64,000 nt of DNA from Chitinophagaceae bacterium (GCA_019638615.1 JAHBTL010000032.1:21555-85554), one strand, 5' to 3'; positions 1-8,432 are shown, numbered from the stretch's first letter. Numbers and translations are program-made. Notes: generated by a model from the sequence alone, not told the origin.

Positions 1-462
1 TATGTATTGGATATCATCCAGATCAATTTTAACGAGTTTGCCTCTTTGCTCAGTTTTGACAAATATATAATCGTTGGGAATTGCCTTAATTTCCGGGGGG
101 ATGGATGTTGGATACAATTGATCATACACCCGCTGAACTGCCTTTACAAACCGATTGAATTCAATCGGCTTCATTAAATAATCTACAGCATTAAGGTCAT
201 AACTCTGTACTGCAAATTCGGAATAGGCTGTGCAAAACACAATTTTTGTTTCTTTTCCTATAATCTCCATAACCTCAATGCCACTCATTTCATCCATGTG
301 GATGTCAAGGAATACTACATCTACCGCATGCTTCTTAACCAGGTCAATACCCACAAGCGGATTGGTGGCAGCGCCTACAAGAGTCAAATTTGGTAGCTGC
401 TGTATGTAGTTTTCGAGAACATTGATTGCCGATAATTCATCGTCGATAATAATACATCTCAT
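1..462 (-). CDS. LytTR-family response regulator (3' end outside window)
   Basis: The protein starts MRCIIIDDEL, a typical receiver domain with an acidic pocket (DDE), a phospho-acceptor Asp near residue 53 (VVFLDIHMDEMSG) and the conserved Lys in YLMKPI near residue 98. From about residue 130 the sequence (FVKTEQRGKLVKIDLDDI) is the start of a LytTR DNA-binding domain; the rest is cut by the window edge. The ATG lies 4 bp after the stop of the sensor kinase gene, so the two are co-transcribed. In LytS/LytTR pairs this protein is phosphorylated by the kinase and activates nearby promoters. Its likely target here is the promoter of the peptide precursor at 4049, which is an inference from position. 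Confidence 0.93.
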   Translation of the reverse strand, partial: MRCIIIDDELSAINVLENYIQQLPNLTLVGAATNPLVGIDLVKKHAVDVVFLDIHMDEMSGIEVMEIIGKETKIVFCTAYSEFAVQSYDLNAVDYLMKPIEFNRFVKAVQRVYDQLYPTSIPPEIKAIPNDYIFVKTEQRGKLVKIDLDDIQYI

Positions 463-466
463 ATTG

Positions 467-1474
467 TTAATTGTTATTTATGGTGAGTTCAAAGACATAG
501 AATTCGAGCCCGTTGGTCGCTTTCATCGAATACTTGTCCTTAAAAGCCATGTCGAGCCGCCTCCTTAAATTCGTTAACCCGATATTGTGACTGGATAATT
601 CAATATTATTTCGCCTCTTTTTATTTTTACAATAGAAATATATATGATTAGTTGAAAGTGTCACTTTTATTATCAGGGGATTTTGAGGGTCTTTCAAATC
701 TCCGTATTTAAAAGCGTTTTCTACAACTGTGATTATCGAAAGAGGAGGCAAAGCCTGCCCGCGCATCTCACCATCTATAGAGTATTCTATGGATTTAGTG
801 TTAGAAAATCGCATATTGTTAATGTCTATTAAGGCCTGGAGATGCTCCAGTTCTTTTTGTATGGAGACCTTCCCGCTATCAAACTCAATACTTTCTAAAG
901 AATATCGCATCAGCTTTGATAACTTCATTATGTTGTCAGCTAACGGAGGTGAACAGTTCAATGCTTGGGAAAAGAGTGCATTTAGAGTATTGTGCAGAAA
1001 GTGAGGGTTAACCTGGGAACGCAGGAAAGAATATTCAAGCCTGGCATTTTGACGTTCTTTGTTGATTACCCGTTGTACCTGGAAATAAAGAACTGCGTAA
1101 ATAAGAAATCTAATATAAGCAACAAGTGCACTGACGGTAAAAGAAATGAAATCTACCTGATGGGGATAGATTTGTATTCCCATTAAAGGCAATAACATCG
1201 TCACATAGTAATAGCCAATAATTGACAGTAATACGAACGAGATCAGGATAATTAATATCCCAAGTATAACTGTCCCCTTTTTCATGAACCGGTGTAAGAG
1301 ATAGAGGTTTGAATAGAAAACAAGAGCATACATGATGCTCAAACATAGGACGTCTATAAATTTTGCCGCTGGTATTGAAATATAGTTAACAAGATATAAC
1401 AAGATATCATAAGCTAACCATGCTAAAGCATGCTGTCGTACTATTTTCGATCTAAGGTCTATTGAAAGAGCCAT
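467..1474 (-). CDS. LytS/AgrC-like membrane sensor histidine kinase
   Basis: 335 residues starting MALSIDLRSK. The frame stays open to 1612, but that extension would run into the upstream gene and looks non-coding, so I chose the internal ATG. Several hydrophobic segments lie between residues about 15 and 135. They are followed by a His_kinase (PF06580-type) core with QVNPHFLHNTLNA (phospho-accepting His near 158) and a GHKL N-box VVENAFKYG near 255. This class (LytS, YehU, and the analogous AgrC and ComD) commonly senses extracellular ligands or peptides. Placement downstream of a small peptide gene and its putative maturation enzymes suggests that the matured peptide is the ligand; that is inference. 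Confidence 0.9.
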   Translation of the reverse strand: MALSIDLRSKIVRQHALAWLAYDILLYLVNYISIPAAKFIDVLCLSIMYALVFYSNLYLLHRFMKKGTVILGILIILISFVLLSIIGYYYVTMLLPLMGIQIYPHQVDFISFTVSALVAYIRFLIYAVLYFQVQRVINKERQNARLEYSFLRSQVNPHFLHNTLNALFSQALNCSPPLADNIMKLSKLMRYSLESIEFDSGKVSIQKELEHLQALIDINNMRFSNTKSIEYSIDGEMRGQALPPLSIITVVENAFKYGDLKDPQNPLIIKVTLSTNHIYFYCKNKKRRNNIELSSHNIGLTNLRRRLDMAFKDKYSMKATNGLEFYVFELTINNN

Positions 1475-1583
1475 AAAACACTTTTTTATTCCTAAAATAC
1501 TTTTCTCAGCTGGGCATGGGTGATTTATATTAATCTCGATCAAAAAAATTAGCTCAGTATACCGGAGGGAGCTGAAAACTCGG

Positions 1584-2741
1584 TTAGGCCGCGCTAGGTA
1601 TAATGACATCATTTTTCATAAGGGATGGAATTACTGAATTTCCATAGCTGCCCGGACTTATAGATTGGCAGGTCGCAGTCGCAAGCAAACTGAATATTTC
1701 ATCGTCAATTGGATAAGTCGTGTAAGTTTTCTTGTTAAACAGGTAGGCATTCTGCCGGATTTTAAAAATACCAAATTTATTATGATTGATTCTAAACGCC
1801 CCTGAAGGATCTATTTTTTCTGTTTTTTTAGCGGTGAAAGGATCGGAATGATGCAGCTCGTGACAAGGCAGAGACCGGTGGAGGTATAGCCAGGCTTCCC
1901 ATTGTCCCGGATAGACGGTTAAATCTGAGCTAAACCTGTCATAGAGGGACTGGGTAGTATCGTGAGCAAACTGCTCTCTCGTAAGTTTGCTATCCGGAAA
2001 TACCGGATCGAAAAATTTTAGACGTAGATCATCAAGAGATTTCCTGTAAGAAATACCGGTAATGAGAGGAACGCCTGCCATCTGCGCCAAATATGCCACA
2101 CCAACCCTTGCAAGAAGGGGCTGACCGAAAAAGTAGATCTGGCCATCTTGCCCGTACCTTTTGTTGTCCTGCAGATTGCCAGCTCCTCTGTATCCATCGA
2201 AATAAATAAATAGATTTCTGCCTTGCTTTAGCTCCCTCATCATCTTTAGCGAAAGTGCCGGTGATTCCATTTCAATAAATCTGATCGGGTCGGAAGAAGC
2301 ATTTGAACACATTTTCTGATATAAATCCTTGAAAATATTCCCTTCTTTCTGCATCGACTCCTTGGGAATGACAATAGTGTAGGGTATTTTATTTTGAGTC
2401 AAAAATAAATTCATGAGTCTATAATTCCCCAAATGAAAGCTGGATAGAATACATGGGGTTTTTCGCATTAATTGCAGAAGTTCCGGTGATAAATTTTCAA
2501 CGGTAATTGAATGTAGTATGTCTAGCTGTGTCTGCTCAAAATGAGTTAGTTGATTATGTAACATGACTTCCGCATATATTGGTTTATGCAGATCAAAACT
2601 CACATGTGGCAAAAACCGAAACAAGTTGGCACTTATCAGATTAAACCTGTGAGAAGTAATTGTTTCAATGTCATCGGCTTTTTCAGAAATGGCATCAAAA
2701 ATTCTTCGTCTTGCGTTAGATAAATCATTTTGTTTTTGCAT
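1584..2741 (-). CDS. LpxL/HtrB-like acyltransferase with C-terminal PqqD-like region
   Basis: 385 residues, soluble. Residues about 95-290 resemble the LpxL/HtrB lysophospholipid acyltransferase fold: CILSSFHLGNYRLM near 97-110, IYFDGYRGAG near 179-188, GVAYLAQMAGVPLITG near 214-229 and YPGQWEAWLYLHR near 277-289. In LpxL the catalytic motif is HX4E/D; here the fifth position after His103 is Arg108, so the usual acid is missing. Residues about 315-355 (FGIFKIRQNAYLFN, TYPIDDEIFSLL) look like a PqqD/RRE peptide-binding fold. The start overlaps the end of the M50 gene by 17 bp. Possible role: acylating the 41-residue peptide encoded at 4049 (inference). Alternative: a lipid-modifying enzyme. 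Confidence 0.75.
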   Translation of the reverse strand: MQKQNDLSNARRRIFDAISEKADDIETITSHRFNLISANLFRFLPHVSFDLHKPIYAEVMLHNQLTHFEQTQLDILHSITVENLSPELLQLMRKTPCILSSFHLGNYRLMNLFLTQNKIPYTIVIPKESMQKEGNIFKDLYQKMCSNASSDPIRFIEMESPALSLKMMRELKQGRNLFIYFDGYRGAGNLQDNKRYGQDGQIYFFGQPLLARVGVAYLAQMAGVPLITGISYRKSLDDLRLKFFDPVFPDSKLTREQFAHDTTQSLYDRFSSDLTVYPGQWEAWLYLHRSLPCHELHHSDPFTAKKTEKIDPSGAFRINHNKFGIFKIRQNAYLFNKKTYTTYPIDDEIFSLLATATCQSISPGSYGNSVIPSLMKNDVIIPSAA

Positions 2742-3855
2742 AACAACAGATTGATTTTATAAACCTGCAAAAAGCGAGTGTAATTGTTATTGAAATAAAC
2801 ATCAGCACTAAGAATCTTTCCACAACAAACGTTGCCTTATAAGGATTGTCCAATAATAGATCCTGGGAAATAGATGTTACGGATGTAATAATGAAATGAC
2901 CCAAATAAAGATATAACGAGGCCCAAAATGCGGCATATAATGCGGCGTAAATTGTTAGAGTAACGGAGATCTTGTTTTGGAGAAAATATTTTTTTATTTG
3001 TATCGGCTTTGCAATTAGGCAAACAACAAGTGCGCTTGCCTTTTTTTTAAGGTTCGGAATTCTGCAAATATCGCTTATTATCCAGTATCCGTCATACCTG
3101 AGAAATGGGACAAGGCATATTATAATACTGATGCTGTTGATTATAAAAAGCTTTTGGACAATAGCTGGAGAAAGACCGAACCATGTAAGAGTGATCAGCA
3201 ATAGATTTATTAACATCTGAAAATAAATACCTCCAATATTTACTATAATTCGCTTTAAGGTATTGAGCTCCCAGATATTTGTAACGTTTGTAAAAAATAC
3301 GGGAAATATGAAGTAGAGCCCAAATCCAATATCTTTGGGACGAACACCATAGTTAAAAGCTGCCGTGGCATGTCCCAATTCATGGCAAAATAGAATAAGT
3401 AAAAATAATGCATAATATACCGGCATATGCCCCACAGAGATTTTTCCGAAACTTGATATGTGTTGAATTCTGGAATAGTAACCGATAGAGATGACTAGCG
3501 CTGTTGCAAGCATTATAAGGAATATCACGGGTTGAAATAGTATTTTCAATGCTTTATACAAAGAAACACCTTTGCCGCTTTTCACGATGGTAAATACTTT
3601 AAAAATATAGCTGCTTTTGGTGTCTTTAGATATGCCAGACATTATGTATTTAATGTTTTTTTCAATAGCAGCTTGCGTGATACAGATCCCCGGATAGTTG
3701 ACTCTCAATGTAGAAAGCACCGAATCATAGTTATTAGTTTGCTGGTATGTGGCAAGCATATCATACGCTATTTTGCTGAGTTCAAAATAGTTCCCATGTG
3801 CATCGCACAAGAGGTAACGGCAGCCATTCTTTTCTGGAATTATTTTGAGTTCCAT
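2725..3855 (-). CDS. Membrane zinc peptidase (M50-like) with N-terminal PqqD-like domain
   Basis: 376 residues. Residues 1-75 (GNYFELSKIAYDMLATY, then a short helix-rich tail) match the pattern of PqqD-type RiPP recognition elements. The rest is a multi-pass membrane protein with the zinc motif HELGH at 158-162 and a second conserved block LVPFLRYDGYW at 248-258, equivalent to the LDG metal-ligand motif of site-2 proteases. This matches the 'putative peptide zinc metalloprotease' group found in RiPP clusters (YydH-like). Likely role: cleaving or exporting the adjacent precursor peptide at the membrane. It overlaps the acyltransferase gene by 17 bp and lies 68 bp after the precursor, separated from it by a hairpin. 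The peptidase call is firm; the substrate is inferred. Confidence 0.85.
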   Translation of the reverse strand: MELKIIPEKNGCRYLLCDAHGNYFELSKIAYDMLATYQQTNNYDSVLSTLRVNYPGICITQAAIEKNIKYIMSGISKDTKSSYIFKVFTIVKSGKGVSLYKALKILFQPVIFLIMLATALVISIGYYSRIQHISSFGKISVGHMPVYYALFLLILFCHELGHATAAFNYGVRPKDIGFGLYFIFPVFFTNVTNIWELNTLKRIIVNIGGIYFQMLINLLLITLTWFGLSPAIVQKLFIINSISIIICLVPFLRYDGYWIISDICRIPNLKKKASALVVCLIAKPIQIKKYFLQNKISVTLTIYAALYAAFWASLYLYLGHFIITSVTSISQDLLLDNPYKATFVVERFLVLMFISITITLAFCRFIKSICCYAKTK

Positions 3856-3877
3856 ACAATAGGTTTACAGGTTTAAA

Positions 3878-3906
3878 AAGAATAGAGGAAATAATCCTCT
3901 ATTCTT
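3878..3906 (-). terminator. Hairpin terminator/attenuator after the precursor gene
   Basis: Perfect 12-bp inverted repeat (arms 3878-3889 and 3895-3906, loop of 5). On the transcribed minus strand it is followed by a run of U, as in an intrinsic terminator. It sits between the precursor stop (3924) and the M50 start (3855). Partial read-through would give much more precursor than enzyme mRNA. Confidence 0.75.
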
Positions 3907-3923
3907 AGATGTTTTTTATAGAT

Positions 3924-4049
3924 TTAAATTACATGAATAGGCACAGAGCAGGATGGGTCTGATGCACCTGCCATTTCCAGGCGTTCTTCCAGTTGTTCGA
4001 GAGTAATGGCTTTGCTAAATGGATCGGCATAGTATTGTTTGTCTAACAT
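3924..4049 (-). CDS. 41-residue peptide precursor (RiPP or pheromone type)
   Basis: Short ORF read directly from the minus strand: ATG at 4049, TAA at 3924-3926. The N-terminal part starts MLDKQYYADPF and continues into an amphipathic acidic helix ITLEQLEERLEM, typical of a leader that docks on a PqqD-like domain. After AGA comes a short C-terminal segment SDPSCSVPIHVI with one Cys, three Ser (two of them flanking the Cys) and a hydrophobic end. It is the first gene of the minus-strand set that continues with the M50 peptidase, acyltransferase, kinase and regulator, and it has its own terminator. Together this indicates a processed secreted peptide. The nature of the modification (acylation, thioester or none) cannot be read from the sequence. 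Confidence 0.75.
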   Translation of the reverse strand: MLDKQYYADPFSKAITLEQLEERLEMAGASDPSCSVPIHVI

Positions 4050-4165
4050 GATTATTGATTTGAATAGTTAATTTATATTTTCTACTCTGTTTAAAGGTTT
4101 TCGAATGCCCCTTATTCCTTTTGGCCAAAAAAGAATGCTTTTAAAATATTGCCTTAGTACAAAAC

Positions 4166-4256
4166 GCTTATGCTGTAATTGCAGAACAAACCAAATAATT
4201 TAGATGAAAAGTTTAAAATCTATTATCCGTAATGGCGTTTGCTCATGCTGAAATTG
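4166..4256 (-). promoter_or_regulatory. Direct repeat upstream of the precursor gene
   Basis: On the minus strand the 16-mers CAATTTCAGCATGAGC (4256-4241) and CAATTACAGCATAAGC (4181-4166) match at 14 of 16 positions, with starts 75 bp apart, or about seven helical turns. They lie upstream of the precursor start. LytTR regulators bind spaced direct repeats, so these are candidate sites for the regulator at 1-462. The match to a LytTR consensus is not shown. Confidence 0.4.
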
Positions 4257-4296
4257 TTTTTGCGCATGGTTTTATATCGCCGGATCATATACATTT

Positions 4297-6278
4297 CTAT
4301 TTTTCCGGTTTAACGAAGAGCAAATGAGCCAGGTCGGGGTCTTTCCTAATGCGTTCAATTTCAGTTTCAATAATGTCTGTGACTTCGTTTTTTATCCGGA
4401 TATATTCATTTTGGATTTCCAGTTGGGAAACTTTGCTTTGGGGTAAGGATTTATACTTCGCTGTTTCGACATTTATTGCGTCGGGATCATTGACTATCTC
4501 ACAGTGAAATGCTTTCAGTTTTATTTTTTGATCAGGGTTATCCGCAACAATTCCCACAAACTCCCCAGAAGACAGTCCGGCGATTTTCGAGGCTGGTACT
4601 GCACTATCTAATTGTGTGTTACGGCTAATGCTGGTATCAGTACGGTTGATGGAGACGCTTTCGCGTTCCTGAACTATTTTGCCGATAGCTTCAGATACCG
4701 CCTTTGCAGTATCGCCTGTAGCTTGGCCGCAGATAATATTGCCAGCCAAATTGAAAATCACGTCCGCCTGCTCGCGCCCGTAGGACTTTCTCATCTGAGC
4801 TATATTCTGGATTGCCAGGAAAGTGGCCAACTTATATCCGCGTGCAATTGCCAAAAAATTTTCGATACCATTTGCGAAAATCGAGCTGAACTCATCCGCT
4901 ATAATTGCGGTCTTTTGTTTACCCTTCTTGGGAAGGATTCTGAATAGTCTATTTAAGTACAATGATATCACTGCACCATATACCTGGGTTTTCTCGGGGT
5001 TATTTGCAAAGCAAACAATCTTCGGATCGTCTGGGTTGTTAATATCAAGAGAGAAATCATTTCCGGAAAGTACATAATACAATAAGGGAGATGAGAGACG
5101 GGCCAGCGCAATCTTGGCAGAAGCAACTTGTCCTTCCAGTTGTTCCATAGCTCTGTTCATGTAAGCGCTGATGAACGGATTAATGAACACTTCAATTTCT
5201 GGTTCGGTAGAAAGAACCGGGAAGAGGTCGTCGTAGTTCGCCTGCATCAGTTCTATTGCATGGGGAAGGGTACAATATTTTCCATCCTTGTATTTTTTTA
5301 GGAACCATATAACCGCAGTAAAAAAGTTTATTGGCGACTCGACAAAGAAGTCCCCGGTTTTCTGGATCCACTGCATGTTGAGCCCCAAAAGAATTGTGCG
5401 TGAACTTTCGGTGGCATCTGTTATATCCAGTAGCGTAGAAGGCTCCAGGGGATTACAGCGGCCCAAGGGTGTGTCGAAATTGATAACCTTAAACTTGGGA
5501 GGCTTCGGGTATAAATGTTTATACTTGAGCCAGGCATTATAGGCGATGATCGAGAGATCATCGTATTTGAAATCGTATAATACAACGCAATATTGCTTCT
5601 GGATGGATTGCTGAATGATTTCGCGGACGAGGAAGAAAGTTTTGCCCGCTCCGGGCGAACCAACAATGAGCACTAGTCTAAAACAATTAATTAGATTCAG
5701 CCACATTGAGCGCACCTTTCCCTTCAGCTTGTATCTTCCTGGCAGATTGATACTGTATTCGTTTGTCAATAATCTTTCCTCTTGAGGAAAGCTTTCATTG
5801 AGCTCGTTAAAAATGTCTTTGTTCAGATTTACCTTAAGCAGTCTGGATAGCCTGGCACCTCCAGCAAGGAAAAGGATAAATCCGGCGGAAGTGAGGAAAA
5901 TATAAGCAATAGCCAATGGTTCTGGTGGAAGTGAAGTGTAGAAAAAAAGGTTGGAAAGGAAATACAATAAAAGCCCGGAAATAATAAAAGTGGTCGTATT
6001 GACGAAACTGATCTTTTCATCTTTTTTTCCGTGTACTCCAATAAGGGAAAGAATGAGAAGAGAAAGGGAAAACAATTTACTGTACAGAGGGGAACTGAAT
6101 AATCCCGATTTGGCCAGGTGTAGTAGGATGGTTTGAAGAATACTAAATGTTAGACCCCAATGATCGAATGCCACATAACAGTGGATATAAAAAAATGAAG
6201 GATCAGCACAATAATGCTTCCTGTCCGTAGAAAATCTATTATAGACCGTAGTCCTTGTTCGTTTTCTCCCGTACTCAT
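4297..6278 (-). CDS. Conjugation coupling protein (VirD4/TraG-like, MobC type), frameshifted near the N-terminus
   Basis: ATPase that brings the relaxase-DNA complex to the mating apparatus. N-terminal membrane segments are followed by Walker A VGSPGAGKT and Walker B AIIADEFSS. The protein family is expected to begin with a GENEQGLR-type motif, which is found in another frame from ATG 6278 (MSTGENEQGLRS). That frame runs to LILHF and the sequence then continues in the -1 frame as FYIHCYVAFDHWGL. The shift falls at seven identical bases (6189-6195). Read without the shift, the main frame runs 4297-6174, from a GTG. This may be a mutation, a sequencing error, a phase-variable tract or -1 slippage on T-TTT-TTT. 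It lies 30 bp after the relaxase gene. Confidence 0.88.
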
Positions 6279-6308
6279 AATTTAAATTTTAAAAAGTGAA
6301 ATAATATT

Positions 6309-7823
6309 TTAATTGCGTCGACGTCTTTTCTTCTTCCTCGCTTCACGTAGCAGTGCTAAAGGTTGGGCGGCACTTCCATAGGTTGGTTCCCATAATAAAT
6401 GCAGAAGAGATGTAAATTCTTTTTCCAATTTTGGGAGGAGCGCCACCCACTCATCAGTGGTTGGATGAAACTTCCCGATGGGGAACAGGTGGGTAAATAC
6501 AAAATCAACAATAGTATTTGCCTGATGGATATCTAATCGATTTGCCTGAAAATAGCTGTTCATTTGTTCATTTGCAGGCAGAAAAGAAGTGGGCTCTGTT
6601 GTTACATGACCAATTTTATACCGTATGCTTCCGTCCTCCGTATCAAAAGCTTTCACCAATGCGCCGGAGCGCATCCAGTCGGTTAGTACAGCCTTAAAAT
6701 CTTTTGAAAAGTCTGTTTCAGCGAGCAACTTGTCTACAAAATCGCGGTTGAAAGCATTCTGTTTTGGGCTGCCGGTCTGCAGTCGTTCCAAGATGGCTTT
6801 CGCACCATACCCCTTTGCTACATCACTTCCATTGAAAAAGCAAAAGGTTGTTTTATCTATAAACGTAATTCCATAAGTAAATCCCTCATCATTTATTTTA
6901 AAATCTGCGATAATATTTTCGGCTTTTAGCAATGCAATAAAGGAATGCCTGTCGGTTGCGCCTGCCAATGCATTATCAATCGTCCGCCTCATTCGTTGGC
7001 GATAATTTTTACGGATTTCTATGTTTTTTTCGTACCGTGCTTCGATCTTTTTAAGCATTGGCTCTTCGTAAATGGAGCTGGATTTAATGGGAACACCTAC
7101 ACCCTTACCTGTTTTCCTGTCCAGTAACTGATAGACTAACCCGCCTGCCTCATACATCCGGGATCCCGGTTCTCCCCGGTTGGCGAGCACATTGTATTCT
7201 TCCAGGATGCCGCTGTATTCTTTAAAATTGCCATAGCGATAATACTTTGCTACTGTGCGGACGATATTGGAAATTTCGTTTTTTGTTGGACGTTTACCGT
7301 ATTCTGCCTTGGACAGATCTGCTGGTTTTAAGCCCGCTGTAAATTTATTGTCACTATTTCCGGATTTGAATAGTCCAAACAAATCTTCAATTTCCTTTCG
7401 GGCCTGATTAGATTCATTCTTTCCGGTATTGTGAGTGTCAATCCTCCTTCCGTTGGGCCGAATGTTAACGGTTGCAATATGAATATGATCATGAGCAGCA
7501 TCAAAGTGGCGATAAACAAGATAAGGTTGATCGCCAAAGCCGATCTTTTCCATATAGGTTGCAGCAATTTCTCTCAGTGTTTGTTCATTCAAGTTTTCAT
7601 CCGGATGGAAATTGAGAGAAATATGAACAGCATTTGTTTTGGCAATCTTATTCCTGGCAGTAAGGTCGGTAAACCGGGTTAATTTATTGGTAAAAGAAAG
7701 CTCGTCCGGCGAGCAACCAAAGCCTACCGCATCAATGCATTGAGCAACTCCTTCCTTCACTTTTGTTTCATTGTAGTTAAGAACACCTTTTATAGATTTA
7801 CCGTTGTTTATCCTTGCAACCAT
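6309..7823 (-). CDS. Relaxase / mobilization nuclease (MobB type)
   Basis: 504 residues, starting MVARINNGKSIKGVLNYNE, as in Bacteroidota Relaxase/Mobilization nuclease proteins (PF03432). The metal-binding three-His motif HFDAAHDHIHIATVNI is at residues 106-121, and a candidate catalytic Tyr lies near residue 17. It nicks oriT and stays attached to the transferred strand. The tail is strongly basic (KKKRRRRN). The start overlaps the end of the upstream accessory gene by 16 bp, and the coupling protein follows. Length is usual for the family. Confidence 0.93.
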   Translation of the reverse strand: MVARINNGKSIKGVLNYNETKVKEGVAQCIDAVGFGCSPDELSFTNKLTRFTDLTARNKIAKTNAVHISLNFHPDENLNEQTLREIAATYMEKIGFGDQPYLVYRHFDAAHDHIHIATVNIRPNGRRIDTHNTGKNESNQARKEIEDLFGLFKSGNSDNKFTAGLKPADLSKAEYGKRPTKNEISNIVRTVAKYYRYGNFKEYSGILEEYNVLANRGEPGSRMYEAGGLVYQLLDRKTGKGVGVPIKSSSIYEEPMLKKIEARYEKNIEIRKNYRQRMRRTIDNALAGATDRHSFIALLKAENIIADFKINDEGFTYGITFIDKTTFCFFNGSDVAKGYGAKAILERLQTGSPKQNAFNRDFVDKLLAETDFSKDFKAVLTDWMRSGALVKAFDTEDGSIRYKIGHVTTEPTSFLPANEQMNSYFQANRLDIHQANTIVDFVFTHLFPIGKFHPTTDEWVALLPKLEKEFTSLLHLLWEPTYGSAAQPLALLREARKKKRRRRN

Positions 7824-8209
7824 TTTTTAGCTAGTTGAGAAATGACGGGAAATAATTTATTGTTTTGATCTTCTACCTGCCTAAGCCGATCCGAAACTTC
7901 TATTCCAAGCAAAAGCGTTTTACTTTTATCTATAGTTTTATGTATCTGTTTTACTGCCTGGTTTACATTTGTTCCAATGGCATTTAATTCTTTCCGGATG
8001 CGGGTCAATTCCTCCATAACAACTCCGAGTGACTCGTCCCGCGTGTAAGTAACAACCTGCCGTTCACAGACAATATCCCGGAGTAGTTCGCTCATATTCT
8101 TGTAATGAGACTGCGAAAGAAGTCTGCACAGACGATCATAATGCTGCTGGTTAACCCGCAGTTTTATGTCGTATCTAAGCGCTTCATTATCCTTTACTTT
8201 CTTTCGCAT
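7808..8209 (-). CDS. Relaxosome accessory protein, ribbon-helix-helix (MobA/MobC-like)
   Basis: 133 residues. The N-terminal third (LRYDIKLRVNQQHYDRLCRLL, MSELLRDIV) fits a ribbon-helix-helix DNA-binding fold. The segment ELNAIGTNVNQAVKQIH is the hallmark helix of MobC-like mobilization proteins (PF05713). It binds oriT and helps the relaxase nick. First gene of the mobilization operon, directly next to the inverted-repeat region at 8239-8335. Confidence 0.88.
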   Translation of the reverse strand: MRKKVKDNEALRYDIKLRVNQQHYDRLCRLLSQSHYKNMSELLRDIVCERQVVTYTRDESLGVVMEELTRIRKELNAIGTNVNQAVKQIHKTIDKSKTLLLGIEVSDRLRQVEDQNNKLFPVISQLAKKWLQG

Positions 8210-8238
8210 GTCTCTTTACTACTTTTACTATCTGTCAA

Positions 8239-8335
8239 AAAAAGCCGACACCGGAGGCTTTTTGCTGCCCCGACACTGAAGGCGCAGTTTTATAGTTGTG
8301 CACAACTATACATCTTGCTGTTACCACCTGGTAAC
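8239..8335. other. Putative origin of transfer (oriT) with inverted repeats
   Basis: Three inverted repeats lie within 100 bp just upstream of the mobilization genes: 8-bp arms at 8239-8246/8256-8263 (AAAAAGCC/GGCTTTTT); a perfect 20-bp palindrome at 8291-8310 (TATAGTTGTG and its complement); and 7-bp arms at 8320-8326/8329-8335 (GTTACCA/TGGTAAC). No long ORF is credible here. Position and structure fit an oriT. The nick site cannot be named. Confidence 0.6.
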
Positions 8336-8432
8336 GCAGAAACTTTCGCTATAGCTCTTTATAATGCTTCAGCGTTGTAAAACCCTTGTCAGAGTGACAG
8401 ATATTGTGGCGTGTTGTTACTCCTTTTTTTGG

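Noticed and set aside
1475-1612. N-terminal extension of the LytS-type kinase
   Set aside because: It overlaps the preceding gene, has no kinase-like sequence, and the ATG at 1474 fits the family start.
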